Positions 1 to 7,066 of a stretch of 9,933 nt of DNA are shown here, in pieces (position 1 is the stretch's first letter; the number at the start of each line of letters is the position of its first letter). The notes under the pieces were generated by a model. It ran no database searches and was not told the DNA's origin. It saw nothing but the letters and a program-made list of their open reading frames with translations. A program made the position numbers and the translations under genes. This DNA comes from Bacteroidales bacterium. Its GTDB lineage: Bacteria > Bacteroidota > Bacteroidia > Bacteroidales > UBA1715. The DNA lies in NCBI GenBank assembly GCA_017618935.1, contig JAFZTG010000138.1:1-9933 (forward strand), written 5' to 3'.

Positions 1-1737
1 CGAGCCAAGAACTTGTTGCAACGCAAATTGCAGTAAGTGCGTTGCCGAGTGGTTACATTCCGTCAATTCGCGTGACTTGGTATTTACTACTGCATTGAAT
101 TCAGTATCAAGCGTTTCGGGAAGTTTTTCACATAAATGGACTATAAGACCATTTTCGCGAACGGTGTCAACTATCGTAGTTTTTACGCCATTTGCCTCAA
201 TATATCCTTTATCGCCGACCTGACCACCCATTTCGCCGTAGAACGGAGTCTTGTCGAATACCAATTGATACAACGATTTGCCTTTTGCCGTAACTTGGCG
301 ATATTTCACTATAGAAACCATACATTCTTTGGTATCGTAGCCAACGAACGCGTTGCCTTGTTCGTTAGAAAGCACAACCCAGTCGCCAGTCGAAATGTTT
401 GTTGCCTGACGGGCACGTTCTTTCTGTTTTTCAAGTTCTTTCTGGAACTCGTCAATGTCAACTTCAAGATTTTGCTCACGGGCAATCAATGTCGTCAAAT
501 CAAGCGGGAATCCGTATGTGTCGTACAACGTGAACGCATCGACACCCGAAATCGTTTTCTGACCAGCTTGCTTTACTTTTTCTATCTTCGAATTCAACAA
601 ATTGATACCAGTTTCCAATGTCTTCAAGAAAGATTTTTCCTCCTCGAAAATCACTTTCGTTATCAATTTTTCCTGTGCGATAATTTCAGGATATGCCTTT
701 CCCATTGTTTGAATCAAACAAGGAAGAAGGCGATACATAAATGGTTCGTGCAAGTTCAAGAACGTATATCCGTAACGAACAGCACGACGAAGAATACGAC
801 GAATCACGTAACCTGCCTTGATGTTCGACGGCAACTGACCATCGGCGATTGCGAACGAAATAGTACGTATGTGGTCGGCAATCACGCGCATAGCAACGTC
901 TTGTTTCGCATCGTCGCCATATTTTGTATTTGAAATTGCGCCAATTTCCGCAATCAGCGGTTGGAACACGTCGGTATCGTAGTTTGACTGCTTACCTTGC
1001 GTAACCATTGCCAAACGTTCGAATCCCATACCCGTATCGATATGTTTTTTCGGCAACAATTCCAATTCGCCGTTTGCCTTACGGTTATATTGCATAAACA
1101 CAAGATTCCAAATCTCAATCACTTGCGGATGGTCGTGGTTTACCAATTCGTGTCCTGGTTTCTTTGCCTTTTCTTCGGCAGAACGGATGTCAACATGAAT
1201 TTCGGAACAAGGGCCGCAAGGTCCAACCTCGCCCATTTCCCAGAAATTGTCGTGCTTGTTGCCTTTCAAGATTCGTTCTTCGGGAAGATATTGTTTCCAA
1301 ATATCGAACGCTTCTTGGTCAAACGACGTTCCATCAGCCGTATCGCCTTCAAAAACAGTGGCATACAAACAATTTTTATCGATTTTCAACACTTCGGTCA
1401 AATATTCCCATGCCCACGAAATTGCTTCTTTCTTGAAATAGTCGCCAAACGACCAGTTTCCAAGCATTTCGAACATGGTATGGTGGTAGGTGTCGTGACC
1501 AACTTCCTCCAAATCATTGTGTTTACCCGAAACACGCAGACATTTCTGTGAATCGGCGACACGAGGACGAGTAATCGGAGAAATTCCGAGGAAAATATCT
1601 TTGAACTGGTTCATTCCCGCATTGGTAAACATCAATGTAGGGTCGCCTTTCACCACCATAGGTGCAGACGGAACAATAGTGTGTTCTTTTGAAGCAAAAA
1701 AATCGAGAAACGATTGACGTAATTCTTGAGCGTTCAT
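1..1737 (-). CDS. alaS: Alanyl-tRNA synthetase, N-terminal 579 residues (partial, runs off left edge)
   Basis: Class II aminoacyl-tRNA synthetase that charges tRNA-Ala with alanine in the cytoplasm and edits mischarged Ser/Gly. Translating the minus strand from the ATG at 1737 gives an open frame to the window edge. The start [14 protein letters not shown] is typical of the family. The catalytic domain shows [14 protein letters not shown] (about 38-51), the motif 2 region [20 protein letters not shown] (59-78) followed by [17 protein letters not shown], and motif 3 GMGFERLA (236-243). IADGQLPSN and [11 protein letters not shown] mark the tRNA-recognition region. The editing domain begins with [13 protein letters not shown] (about residue 500), and the first half of its zinc site, HSATH (H563, H567), lies at the edge. 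The full protein should be about 870 aa, so roughly 290 residues (rest of editing domain and C-Ala) are missing from the window, not from the gene. A TAnnTTTG box lies 21 nt upstream. The gene is divergent from the M23 peptidase gene. Confidence 0.98.
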   Translation of the reverse strand, partial: MNAQELRQSFLDFFASKEHTIVPSAPMVVKGDPTLMFTNAGMNQFKDIFLGISPITRPRVADSQKCLRVSGKHNDLEEVGHDTYHHTMFEMLGNWSFGDYFKKEAISWAWEYLTEVLKIDKNCLYATVFEGDTADGTSFDQEAFDIWKQYLPEERILKGNKHDNFWEMGEVGPCGPCSEIHVDIRSAEEKAKKPGHELVNHDHPQVIEIWNLVFMQYNRKANGELELLPKKHIDTGMGFERLAMVTQGKQSNYDTDVFQPLIAEIGAISNTKYGDDAKQDVAMRVIADHIRTISFAIADGQLPSNIKAGYVIRRILRRAVRYGYTFLNLHEPFMYRLLPCLIQTMGKAYPEIIAQEKLITKVIFEEEKSFLKTLETGINLLNSKIEKVKQAGQKTISGVDAFTLYDTYGFPLDLTTLIAREQNLEVDIDEFQKELEKQKERARQATNISTGDWVVLSNEQGNAFVGYDTKECMVSIVKYRQVTAKGKSLYQLVFDKTPFYGEMGGQVGDKGYIEANGVKTTIVDTVRENGLIVHLCEKLPETLDTEFNAVVNTKSRELTECNHSATHLLQFALQQVLGS

Positions 1738-1758
1738 ACATATATAATTTAACGGGTG

Positions 1759-1766
1759 CAAAAGTA
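1759..1766 (-). promoter_or_regulatory. Putative alaS promoter, -7 box TACTTTTG
   Basis: Read on the minus strand, TACTTTTG matches the Bacteroidota -7 consensus TAnnTTTG, 21 nt before the alaS ATG. No TTG was found at the usual -33 spacing; the nearest TTTG is about 30 nt upstream. The implied leader is only about 15 nt. Support is by motif and position only. Confidence 0.55.
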
Positions 1767-1826
1767 CGTTTTTTTAAGAATAAAAGAGAAAGTAAGCAAA
1801 AAAGTTTTTTATATACGTTTTTTTCA

Positions 1827-1834
1827 TATATTTG
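1827..1834 (+). promoter_or_regulatory. Putative promoter of the M23 peptidase gene, -7 box TATATTTG
   Basis: TATATTTG matches TAnnTTTG and lies 17 nt before the ATG at 1852. This supports starting the protein at 1852 instead of 1756, since the upstream ATG would precede the promoter. No convincing -33 TTG is visible; the upstream stretch is A/T homopolymer runs. With the opposing alaS box it makes the 114-bp gap a divergent promoter region. Confidence 0.55.
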
Positions 1835-1851
1835 CACTTTCAAAAAATAAG

Positions 1852-2811
1852 ATGGCTAAAAGTAAATTCCGATTTAATCCAGATACGCTCCAATACGAGA
1901 AAATTGAACGTTCTTTCAAAAGAGCACTCGGTATGGTTTTATCATATTTGGTCATAATCGTTGTGGTCGGATTTGCTTTTATGTTCACGTGGTTGCACTT
2001 TTTCCCTTCTTCACGCGAAAAACAATTGATTGACGAGAACAAAAGCCTTCGAAATCAGTACAAAACATTAAACAATCGTCTTTCCAATATGGAAACCGTA
2101 TTGGACGACTTAGCCGACAAAGACAACAACATTTATCGTATGGTGTTTGAGTCGGAACCGATTCCCAGTGAAATCCGCAATGGTGGTTTTGGTGGTGTAA
2201 ACCGCTATGCCGAGTTGGAAGAGATTCCCAACATGGAAATCGTGGTGCAGACAAATAAACGAATGGACATTTTGCGTAAAAAGATTTATATCCAGTCGCT
2301 TTCATTTGACACGATTGTAAATTTGGCAAAGAACAAGCAGGAAATGTTACAGCATATTCCTGGTATTCAGCCTCTTAAAACATACAAATACGTTTCGGGG
2401 TTCGGAACGCGCATGCACCCGATTTATAAGACGCTTCGCACGCATACAGGTATTGATTTGGTTGCTCCAAGCGGAACAAAAATTTATGCGACGGGCGACG
2501 GTGTTGTGAAATCTGCTAAATTCGAACGTGGATATGGGAAAGCCATCGTGATTGACCACGGCTACAAATATCAGTCAATGTATGCTCACTGTTCCGAAAT
2601 TCTGGTTCACCAAGGACAAAAAGTAAAACGTGGAGAACTTATCGGATTGGTAGGAAACACGGGGGTTTCAACGGGTTCACACCTTCATTACGAAATCATT
2701 AAAAATGGGCAAAAAGTCAATCCAATCAATTACTTTTTGAATGACCTTTCACCGAACGAATTCGAAGAAATTCGTCAAATTTCCATCCAACCAAACCAGT
2801 CTTTTGATTAA
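1852..2811 (+). CDS. Membrane-anchored M23 family (LytM-type) metallopeptidase
   Basis: A 319-residue predicted peptidoglycan endopeptidase or a related cell-envelope factor. A short N-terminal cytoplasmic tail (1-26, basic) is followed by one transmembrane segment (about 27-49) and a coiled-coil stretch (about 54-90). A linker leads to a C-terminal M23 domain (about 180-297). The zinc ligands are present: HTGID gives H198 and D202, and HLH gives H279. The catalytic H246 is in MYAH. The active site looks intact, so this is probably an active enzyme facing the periplasm and not a degenerate EnvC/NlpD-like activator; substrate and cut site cannot be read from sequence. I chose the ATG at 1852 because the frame upstream to 1756 adds a poor Phe/Lys-rich extension and would overlap the TATATTTG promoter box. 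The gene is divergent from alaS and convergent with the radical SAM gene, 25 bp from its stop. Confidence 0.93.
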   Translation: MAKSKFRFNPDTLQYEKIERSFKRALGMVLSYLVIIVVVGFAFMFTWLHFFPSSREKQLIDENKSLRNQYKTLNNRLSNMETVLDDLADKDNNIYRMVFESEPIPSEIRNGGFGGVNRYAELEEIPNMEIVVQTNKRMDILRKKIYIQSLSFDTIVNLAKNKQEMLQHIPGIQPLKTYKYVSGFGTRMHPIYKTLRTHTGIDLVAPSGTKIYATGDGVVKSAKFERGYGKAIVIDHGYKYQSMYAHCSEILVHQGQKVKRGELIGLVGNTGVSTGSHLHYEIIKNGQKVNPINYFLNDLSPNEFEEIRQISIQPNQSFD

Positions 2812-2836
2812 AGAATTTGGTTATTTCTATTTCCCA

Positions 2837-3742
2837 TTAACTTTCAAAAGGGTTTTTCTTTGAAAAATCGGGCTGATAGTAATCGTTGCTTTCCAATTCT
2901 TGTGTCCAACCACGCTCAAAGCCCAACAAATCCAGTTTCTTTAAAACCACATCATATTCCCCACTCTTTAACGGACGATCTATCAAATTGTATTTCAACG
3001 CGTTATACACGGGAAAATATTGCGACATCAACGAAACGAACAATTTGGTTGAACATTCTTCGGCTATTCGTTGCAAAACCTGTAAACTATTGTCAATATA
3101 ATTTGGCAACACCAAATGACGAATTATCAAAGCAGGATTTTCATCAGAAATCACCCCCTGTTTTTGTCTATACATTTCCCTGATTGCAGAAACAGCCGTC
3201 TTACAATAATTGGGAATACCAGAAAGTCGCATCGCCAAAGATTCGTCGGCATATTTGAAATCAGGAAGATACACATCGACGTATTTTTCCAAAACACGAA
3301 GGGTTTCTACTCTTTCGTATGCATTCGTATTATAAATTATCTTTGGGAAAAATCCCTTTTCGTGCACCGCTTCAATAATTCGAAGCATTTGCGGAATATG
3401 ACTTGTAGGCGAAACGAAACCAAGAAATTTCACGCCACTCTGTAAAATTTCAACAATCTGATTCACGGCAGTCTCGTAATCGGTTATTTCATTTCGAATA
3501 ACGGACTGAGGCTGACTAATCTGATAATTCTGGCAATAGCAACAACGCAAATTACAATGTGAGAAAAACACGTTACACACGCCTTTCTCACTTCCCTCTA
3601 TCGGTTCTTCGCCCGTATGCAAACTAATATTGGCGATGTGTAAACCTGCATCAAGTCGACAAAATCCTAACTGCCCCTGTTCCCGATTTACCGAACAAAG
3701 GTGCGGACAAAGCGTACAATGCGCAAGAGATATTTCTTCCAT
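2837..3742 (-). CDS. PflX-type radical SAM protein (pyruvate formate-lyase activating enzyme-like)
   Basis: A 301-residue radical SAM enzyme. The CX3CX2C motif that binds the SAM-linked [4Fe-4S] cluster is C63-NLR-C67-CY-C70, set in the context FFSHCNLRCCYCQNYQIS. A second cysteine group sits at the N terminus (C9, C12, C16, C28; CTLCPHLC...GFC) and may bind another metal or cluster, as in other PflX-type proteins. GEEPIEG (about 44-50) precedes the cluster motif; YNTNAYE and the DVYLPDFKYAD stretch belong to the TIM-barrel core. The ATG at 3742 is preferred; a TTG one codon upstream is also in frame. PflX proteins are named by similarity to PFL activases, but their substrate is generally not established, and no glycyl-radical enzyme gene is in view here. 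It is a single-gene transcript, with its own TAnnTTTG box 19 nt upstream. Confidence 0.88.
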   Translation of the reverse strand: MEEISLAHCTLCPHLCSVNREQGQLGFCRLDAGLHIANISLHTGEEPIEGSEKGVCNVFFSHCNLRCCYCQNYQISQPQSVIRNEITDYETAVNQIVEILQSGVKFLGFVSPTSHIPQMLRIIEAVHEKGFFPKIIYNTNAYERVETLRVLEKYVDVYLPDFKYADESLAMRLSGIPNYCKTAVSAIREMYRQKQGVISDENPALIIRHLVLPNYIDNSLQVLQRIAEECSTKLFVSLMSQYFPVYNALKYNLIDRPLKSGEYDVVLKKLDLLGFERGWTQELESNDYYQPDFSKKNPFES

Positions 3743-3761
3743 CAAAATGAACTTTGGTTCG

Positions 3762-3769
3762 CAAACATA
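3762..3769 (-). promoter_or_regulatory. Putative promoter of the radical SAM gene, -7 box TATGTTTG
   Basis: On the minus strand TATGTTTG matches TAnnTTTG, 19 nt before the ATG at 3742. No -33 TTG lies at 17-23 nt; the nearest TTTTG is about 30 nt away. Back-to-back with the nif3 promoter in the 92-bp divergent gap. Confidence 0.55.
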
Positions 3770-3787
3770 ATAATTTGACTGGATTTT

Positions 3788-3819
3788 TTGGAATTTTCAC
3801 AAAACTGATTCTACATTTG
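3788..3819 (+). promoter_or_regulatory. Putative nif3-operon promoter, TTG-N21-TACATTTG
   Basis: This is the best promoter in the window. It has a -33 TTG at 3788-3790 and a -7 TACATTTG at 3812-3819, 21 nt apart, within the Bacteroidota range. The box ends 15 nt before the ATG at 3835. The -7 element lies inside a small perfect inverted repeat, CTACA-TT-TGTAG (3811-3822). Confidence 0.65.
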
Positions 3820-3834
3820 TAGAAAAATAAAGCT

Positions 3835-4929
3835 ATGACTGTCCAAGATATTATTTCGGAACTTGAAACGGTGGCTCCTCTTGCCTATCAGGAGAGTTAC
3901 GACAATGCGGGACTTTTGGTTGGCAACAGAACCGATGCAGTTGAGAAAGTGCTGATAACGCTCGACGTGACCGAATCCGTTGTACGTGAGGCTATTGAGT
4001 GCGGTGCAAATCTCATCATTTCGCACCATCCGCTCATTTTCCGTCCGTTGAAATCAATCAATTCCACAACGGAAACAGGTCGTTGTATTATGCTCGCTTT
4101 GCAAAACAACATTGCCATTTATGCCTGTCACACCAATATTGATTCTGTATCCAATGGCGTGAACGCTATGATTTGTGATAAAATCGGTCTGCAAAATAAA
4201 AAAATTCTTTCACCGAGGGCAAATTGCCTGACGAAATTGATCTCCTACGTGCCGAAACAACACGCCGAAACGGTTTTGGAAGCACTGTTTTCTGCCGGTG
4301 CAGGCTGTATCGGAAACTACGACAAATGTAGTTTTTCGTCGGATGGCGTCGGCACGTTTCGGGCAAATGAGAACGCGCACCCGTTCGTTGGCGAGAAAAA
4401 CGAGTTGCACCACGAAAACGAGACACGAATCGAGGTTGTTTTTCCAAATGAAAAGACAAACGCTGTCGTTGCAAATTTGCTTCAAAATCACCCTTATGAA
4501 GAAGTTGCATACGACCTCTTCCCTATCAAAAACACATTTTCGTTGGTTGGCGACGGAATGATTGGTGATTTGCCAACGCCCGAAAAAACAACGGAATTTC
4601 TCAAAAGGATCAAGGACACATTTGGTTGCGGCGTGATTCGTCACACCAACATTACAAAAGAATCTATCTCAAGAATTGCCGTATGTGGCGGTTCAGGCAG
4701 TTTTCTCATTCACGATGCGATTCGCTCGAAAGCCGATGTTTTCATCACTGCCGACGTGAAATATCACGATTTTTTCAATGCCGAAAACAAGATAATTTTG
4801 GCAGATATCGGACATTATGAATCGGAACAATTCACAAAAGAACTTTTTTATGAGTTATTAAAGAAAAAATTTTATAACTTTGCAATCCAAATTTCAAAGG
4901 TCAATACGAACCCGATAAATTATATATAA
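3835..4929 (+). CDS. Nif3-like dinuclear metal center protein (YbgI/YqfO family)
   Basis: A 364-residue member of the Nif3/DUF34 family, which forms hexameric toroids with a two-metal site. The metal-binding residues are visible: SHHP gives H64 and H65, TNID gives D103, and GHYESE near the C terminus gives H327 and E331. Residues about 130-235 form an inserted middle domain (NHPYEEVAYDLFP at 218-230) of the PII/CutA-like type. This marks the long version of the family (about 365 aa) versus the short E. coli YbgI (about 247 aa). Some members are called GTP cyclohydrolase 1 type 2 by database transfer, but the physiological role is not settled. The stop is one base before the ATG of the zinc-ribbon gene, so the two are almost certainly co-transcribed and perhaps translationally coupled. 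Confidence 0.94.
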   Translation: MTVQDIISELETVAPLAYQESYDNAGLLVGNRTDAVEKVLITLDVTESVVREAIECGANLIISHHPLIFRPLKSINSTTETGRCIMLALQNNIAIYACHTNIDSVSNGVNAMICDKIGLQNKKILSPRANCLTKLISYVPKQHAETVLEALFSAGAGCIGNYDKCSFSSDGVGTFRANENAHPFVGEKNELHHENETRIEVVFPNEKTNAVVANLLQNHPYEEVAYDLFPIKNTFSLVGDGMIGDLPTPEKTTEFLKRIKDTFGCGVIRHTNITKESISRIAVCGGSGSFLIHDAIRSKADVFITADVKYHDFFNAENKIILADIGHYESEQFTKELFYELLKKKFYNFAIQISKVNTNPINYI

Positions 4930-4930
4930 A

Positions 4931-5713
4931 ATGGCAAAAAAACAAGTAGAAACAGTAGCGAAACAAACAGTAGAACAAGAACTTACGTTGTTATACAAGT
5001 TACAAGAAACAGATTCAAAAATCGACGAGATTCAACGTCTTCGTGGTGAACTTCCACTTGAAGTGAAAGATTTGGAAGACGAGTTGGCTGGTTTGGAAAC
5101 TCGTATTTCAAAGGCACAAGAGGACATTGCACAAAAAGAAAAAGACATTGTTGCCAAGAACGAAGAAATCAAAGATGCCGAGGCGCAAATCAAGAAATAT
5201 GAGGAAGATCAACGCCAAGTTCGCAACAATCGTGAATTTGACGCTATTGACAAAGAAATTGAGTTCCAGAAATTGACCATCGAACTTGCACAAAAACGTA
5301 TTAGAGAATACAAAAACGATATAGAAAATAAGAAACAACAATTAGAACTTGCCAAAACAAAATTCAGCGAAAGAAAAGATGATCTTAATGCGAAAGAAAC
5401 AGAGTTGAACACGATTATCAATGAAACGAAAGCAGAAGAGTATCATTTGAAAGCGCAAGCTGAACAAATCACAAGCACGATAGAAGAACGTCTGGTTGTG
5501 GCATACGGTCGTTTGCGTCACAATGCACGTAACGGTTTGGCTATTGCCACCGTTGAACGCGATGCTTGTGGTGGTTGTTTCAACAAAATTCCTCCTCAAC
5601 GTCAGTTAGACATCAAGAGTCACAAGAAAATCATCGTATGCGAATATTGTGGTCGTATTCTTGTTGACAAAGATTTGGTAAGTAGTCAGACGGAGACAGC
5701 TGAAAACGCATAG
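4931..5713 (+). CDS. Coiled-coil protein with C-terminal C4 zinc ribbon (DUF164/CT398/HP0958-like)
   Basis: A 260-residue protein with two parts. Residues about 15-185 are a long, highly charged (Lys/Glu/Gln-rich) helical coiled coil, probably an antiparallel hairpin, carrying the family signature RNNREFDAI (98-106). The C terminus holds a zinc ribbon, CGGC (C213, C216) and CEYC (C237, C240), with the basic loop NKIPPQRQ between them. Related proteins include Chlamydia CT398 and Helicobacter HP0958, linked to RpoN and flagellar gene expression there; that role should not be transferred here, since nothing flagellar is in view. A nucleic-acid or protein adaptor role is plausible but inferred. 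It is the second gene of the nif3 operon, starting one base after the nif3 stop, with a strong hairpin 27 bp beyond its own stop. Confidence 0.88.
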   Translation: MAKKQVETVAKQTVEQELTLLYKLQETDSKIDEIQRLRGELPLEVKDLEDELAGLETRISKAQEDIAQKEKDIVAKNEEIKDAEAQIKKYEEDQRQVRNNREFDAIDKEIEFQKLTIELAQKRIREYKNDIENKKQQLELAKTKFSERKDDLNAKETELNTIINETKAEEYHLKAQAEQITSTIEERLVVAYGRLRHNARNGLAIATVERDACGGCFNKIPPQRQLDIKSHKKIIVCEYCGRILVDKDLVSSQTETAENA

Positions 5714-5730
5714 TTTTTTTTGTTTTTACA

Positions 5731-5738
5731 TAGTTTTG
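5731..5738 (+). promoter_or_regulatory. Possible nadD promoter, -7 box TAGTTTTG
   Basis: TAGTTTTG matches TAnnTTTG. It ends 39 nt before the nadD ATG, further than the 15-21 nt seen for the other genes here, and no -33 TTG is at the right spacing. If used, transcription would begin almost exactly at the foot of the hairpin at 5741. nadD could instead be expressed by read-through from the nif3 operon. Confidence 0.4.
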
Positions 5739-5740
5739 TC

Positions 5741-5775
5741 AAGCTGTCTATGAAAAATCATAGGCAGCTTTTTTT
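5741..5775 (+). terminator. Intrinsic terminator of the nif3/zinc-ribbon operon, abutting nadD
   Basis: A 13-bp stem with arms 5741-5753 (AAGCTGTCTATGA) and 5758-5770 (TCATAGGCAGCTT). All pairs are Watson-Crick except one U-G at 5747/5764. The loop is AAAA, and a run of seven T covers 5769-5775. Shape and T-run are those of a rho-independent terminator for the upstream operon. The T-run ends two bases before the nadD start codon, so the same structure would also sit at the ribosome-entry site of any nadD transcript. Confidence 0.85.
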
Positions 5776-5777
5776 AT

Positions 5778-6353
5778 ATGGAAATAGGTCTTTACTTTGG
5801 TTCATTCAACCCGATTCATGTGGGGCACGTCGTGATAGCCAATTATATATTGGAAACTACGACGATTGACGAATTGTGGTTTGTAATTTCGCCACAAAAT
5901 CCGTTGAAAGAAAAAACGACGTTATTAGATGATTACCAACGACTTCACATGGTTGAACTTGCAATTGACGATTTTCCACATCTGAGAACCTCGTCAGTTG
6001 AGTTCTCGCTTCCACAGCCCTCCTACACCATCCAGACGCTGGCTCATCTGTATGACAAATATCCTCAACACACGTTTTCGCTCATTATGGGTGGCGACAA
6101 TATACAATCGATACACAAATGGAAAAATTATCAGCGAATTATCGAAAACTACAAAATTTATGTGTATCCACGTCCGGGATTCGTTATGCCACAAGACTTG
6201 GAAGGAAATCCGAACATTGAAATCGTGAACGCCCCGTTGATGGAAATTTCGTCAAGTATGATTCGTGAATGGATAAAACAGGGGCGAAACGTGCAAGGTT
6301 TTATGCCTTCGGCTGCATGGCAATATCTCGATGAGATGAATTTTTACAAATAA
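5778..6353 (+). CDS. nadD: Nicotinate-nucleotide adenylyltransferase
   Basis: A 191-residue enzyme that converts nicotinate mononucleotide plus ATP to deamido-NAD, the adenylylation step common to de novo and nicotinic-acid salvage NAD synthesis. The nucleotidyltransferase signature GSFNPIHVGH spans residues 8-17 (H14 and H17 bind the ATP phosphates). SPQNPLK (38-44) and MGGDN (104-108) follow, and the second ATP motif ISSSMIR is at 157-163. Length matches bacterial NadD (190-215 aa). The ATG at 5778 is fixed by the signature, which must begin within the first ten residues. The start codon is two bases after a terminator-like hairpin, and no ribosome-binding site is visible. Confidence 0.96.
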   Translation: MEIGLYFGSFNPIHVGHVVIANYILETTTIDELWFVISPQNPLKEKTTLLDDYQRLHMVELAIDDFPHLRTSSVEFSLPQPSYTIQTLAHLYDKYPQHTFSLIMGGDNIQSIHKWKNYQRIIENYKIYVYPRPGFVMPQDLEGNPNIEIVNAPLMEISSSMIREWIKQGRNVQGFMPSAAWQYLDEMNFYK

Positions 6354-6379
6354 TCACAACTATAATAGGAAGAATATCG

Positions 6380-6387
6380 TATTTTTG
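6380..6387 (+). promoter_or_regulatory. Putative promoter of the LysE-type transporter operon, -7 box TATTTTTG
   Basis: TATTTTTG matches TAnnTTTG, 17 nt before the ATG at 6405, in the 51-bp gap after nadD. No -33 TTG is present at proper spacing. Confidence 0.5.
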
Positions 6388-6404
6388 CGTGTTCAAATGG
6401 CAAT

Positions 6405-7064
6405 ATGACTAGTCTGTTTTTAAAAGGTATCATTATAGGTCTGATAGTTTCCATCCCGATGGGACCGATTGGCGTGCTTTGTATCCAGAGGACATTGCAG
6501 CAAGGTCGTCTTTCGGGTTTCATCTCCGGACTTGGTGCCGCTTGTGCAGACACGTTTTTTGCAAGCATTGCTGGTTTTGGCCTCACGATGATTTCTAATT
6601 TCTTCCAGGAACAAAAGACCTACATCATGCTTGTTGGTGCCGTGATTCTTATATTTTTAGGATGTAGGATGTTTTTTAGGAACACCATAAAACAGGCCAG
6701 AGAATTCAAATACAAACAGACCAACCTACTGACAGATTTTGTGTCGGTATTTGCACTAACAATAACAAACCCGCTGACCATCATATTTTACGGAATCGTT
6801 TTGGCCAGTTTCGACATGGTACAAGACAATGTCCTCTCACTTGGAATGATACTTTCCGGCATTTTTTGTGGTGCCATTAGTATTTGGTTCGTTTTGTCCA
6901 CATTTGTCAACATATTTAGAAAATATTTCCGTCTGCGTGTGATTTTCTACATAAATAAAATAGCTGGAATCATCATCGTATTATTCGGTATTTTCGCTGT
7001 TTATAACGCATTCTCGCCTGTTGACGAACAAATCAACAATAGTGTCCCATCTGTTGTAAAATAA
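6405..7064 (+). CDS. LysE/RhtB family membrane transporter
   Basis: A 219-residue integral membrane protein with six predicted helices at about 4-26, 39-63, 72-90, 112-135, 145-168 and 184-202. The first helix carries the family motif SIPMGPIGVLCIQRTL (16-31), with GFISGLGAACAD (38-49) after it and TNPLTIIFY (121-129) in the fourth helix. Family members export amino acids or related small molecules across the inner membrane. The substrate cannot be assigned from sequence, and Bacteroidota carry many uncharacterised members. The start is the only ATG that keeps the frame; an ATG at 6397 is stopped after three codons. The following secreted-protein gene starts two bases after the stop, so the two form an operon. 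Confidence 0.88.
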   Translation: MTSLFLKGIIIGLIVSIPMGPIGVLCIQRTLQQGRLSGFISGLGAACADTFFASIAGFGLTMISNFFQEQKTYIMLVGAVILIFLGCRMFFRNTIKQAREFKYKQTNLLTDFVSVFALTITNPLTIIFYGIVLASFDMVQDNVLSLGMILSGIFCGAISIWFVLSTFVNIFRKYFRLRVIFYINKIAGIIIVLFGIFAVYNAFSPVDEQINNSVPSVVK

Positions 7065-7066
7065 CT

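Noticed and set aside
136..1551. Long plus-strand open frames (265 and 184 codons, plus smaller ones)
   Set aside because: They lie antisense to alaS, whose minus-strand frame is continuous and conserved throughout. The plus-strand translations look like no known protein and are rich in Phe, Cys and Asn, as expected of an antisense reading.
1756..1851. N-terminal extension of the M23 peptidase from an ATG at 1756
   Set aside because: The 32 extra residues have no M23-family character, and the TATATTTG promoter box at 1827-1834 falls inside them. The ATG at 1852 gives the usual short tail before the membrane helix.
2842..2865. Inverted repeat TTTCAAA-N10-TTTGAAA near the M23/radical SAM convergent junction, as a terminator
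   Set aside because: It lies inside the 3' coding end of the radical SAM gene, the stem is a weak 7 bp AT-rich one, and no T-run follows on either strand in a useful place.
4166..4644. Minus-strand open frames of 114 and 144 codons opposite nif3
   Set aside because: They overlap the conserved Nif3 reading frame and have no recognisable domain.
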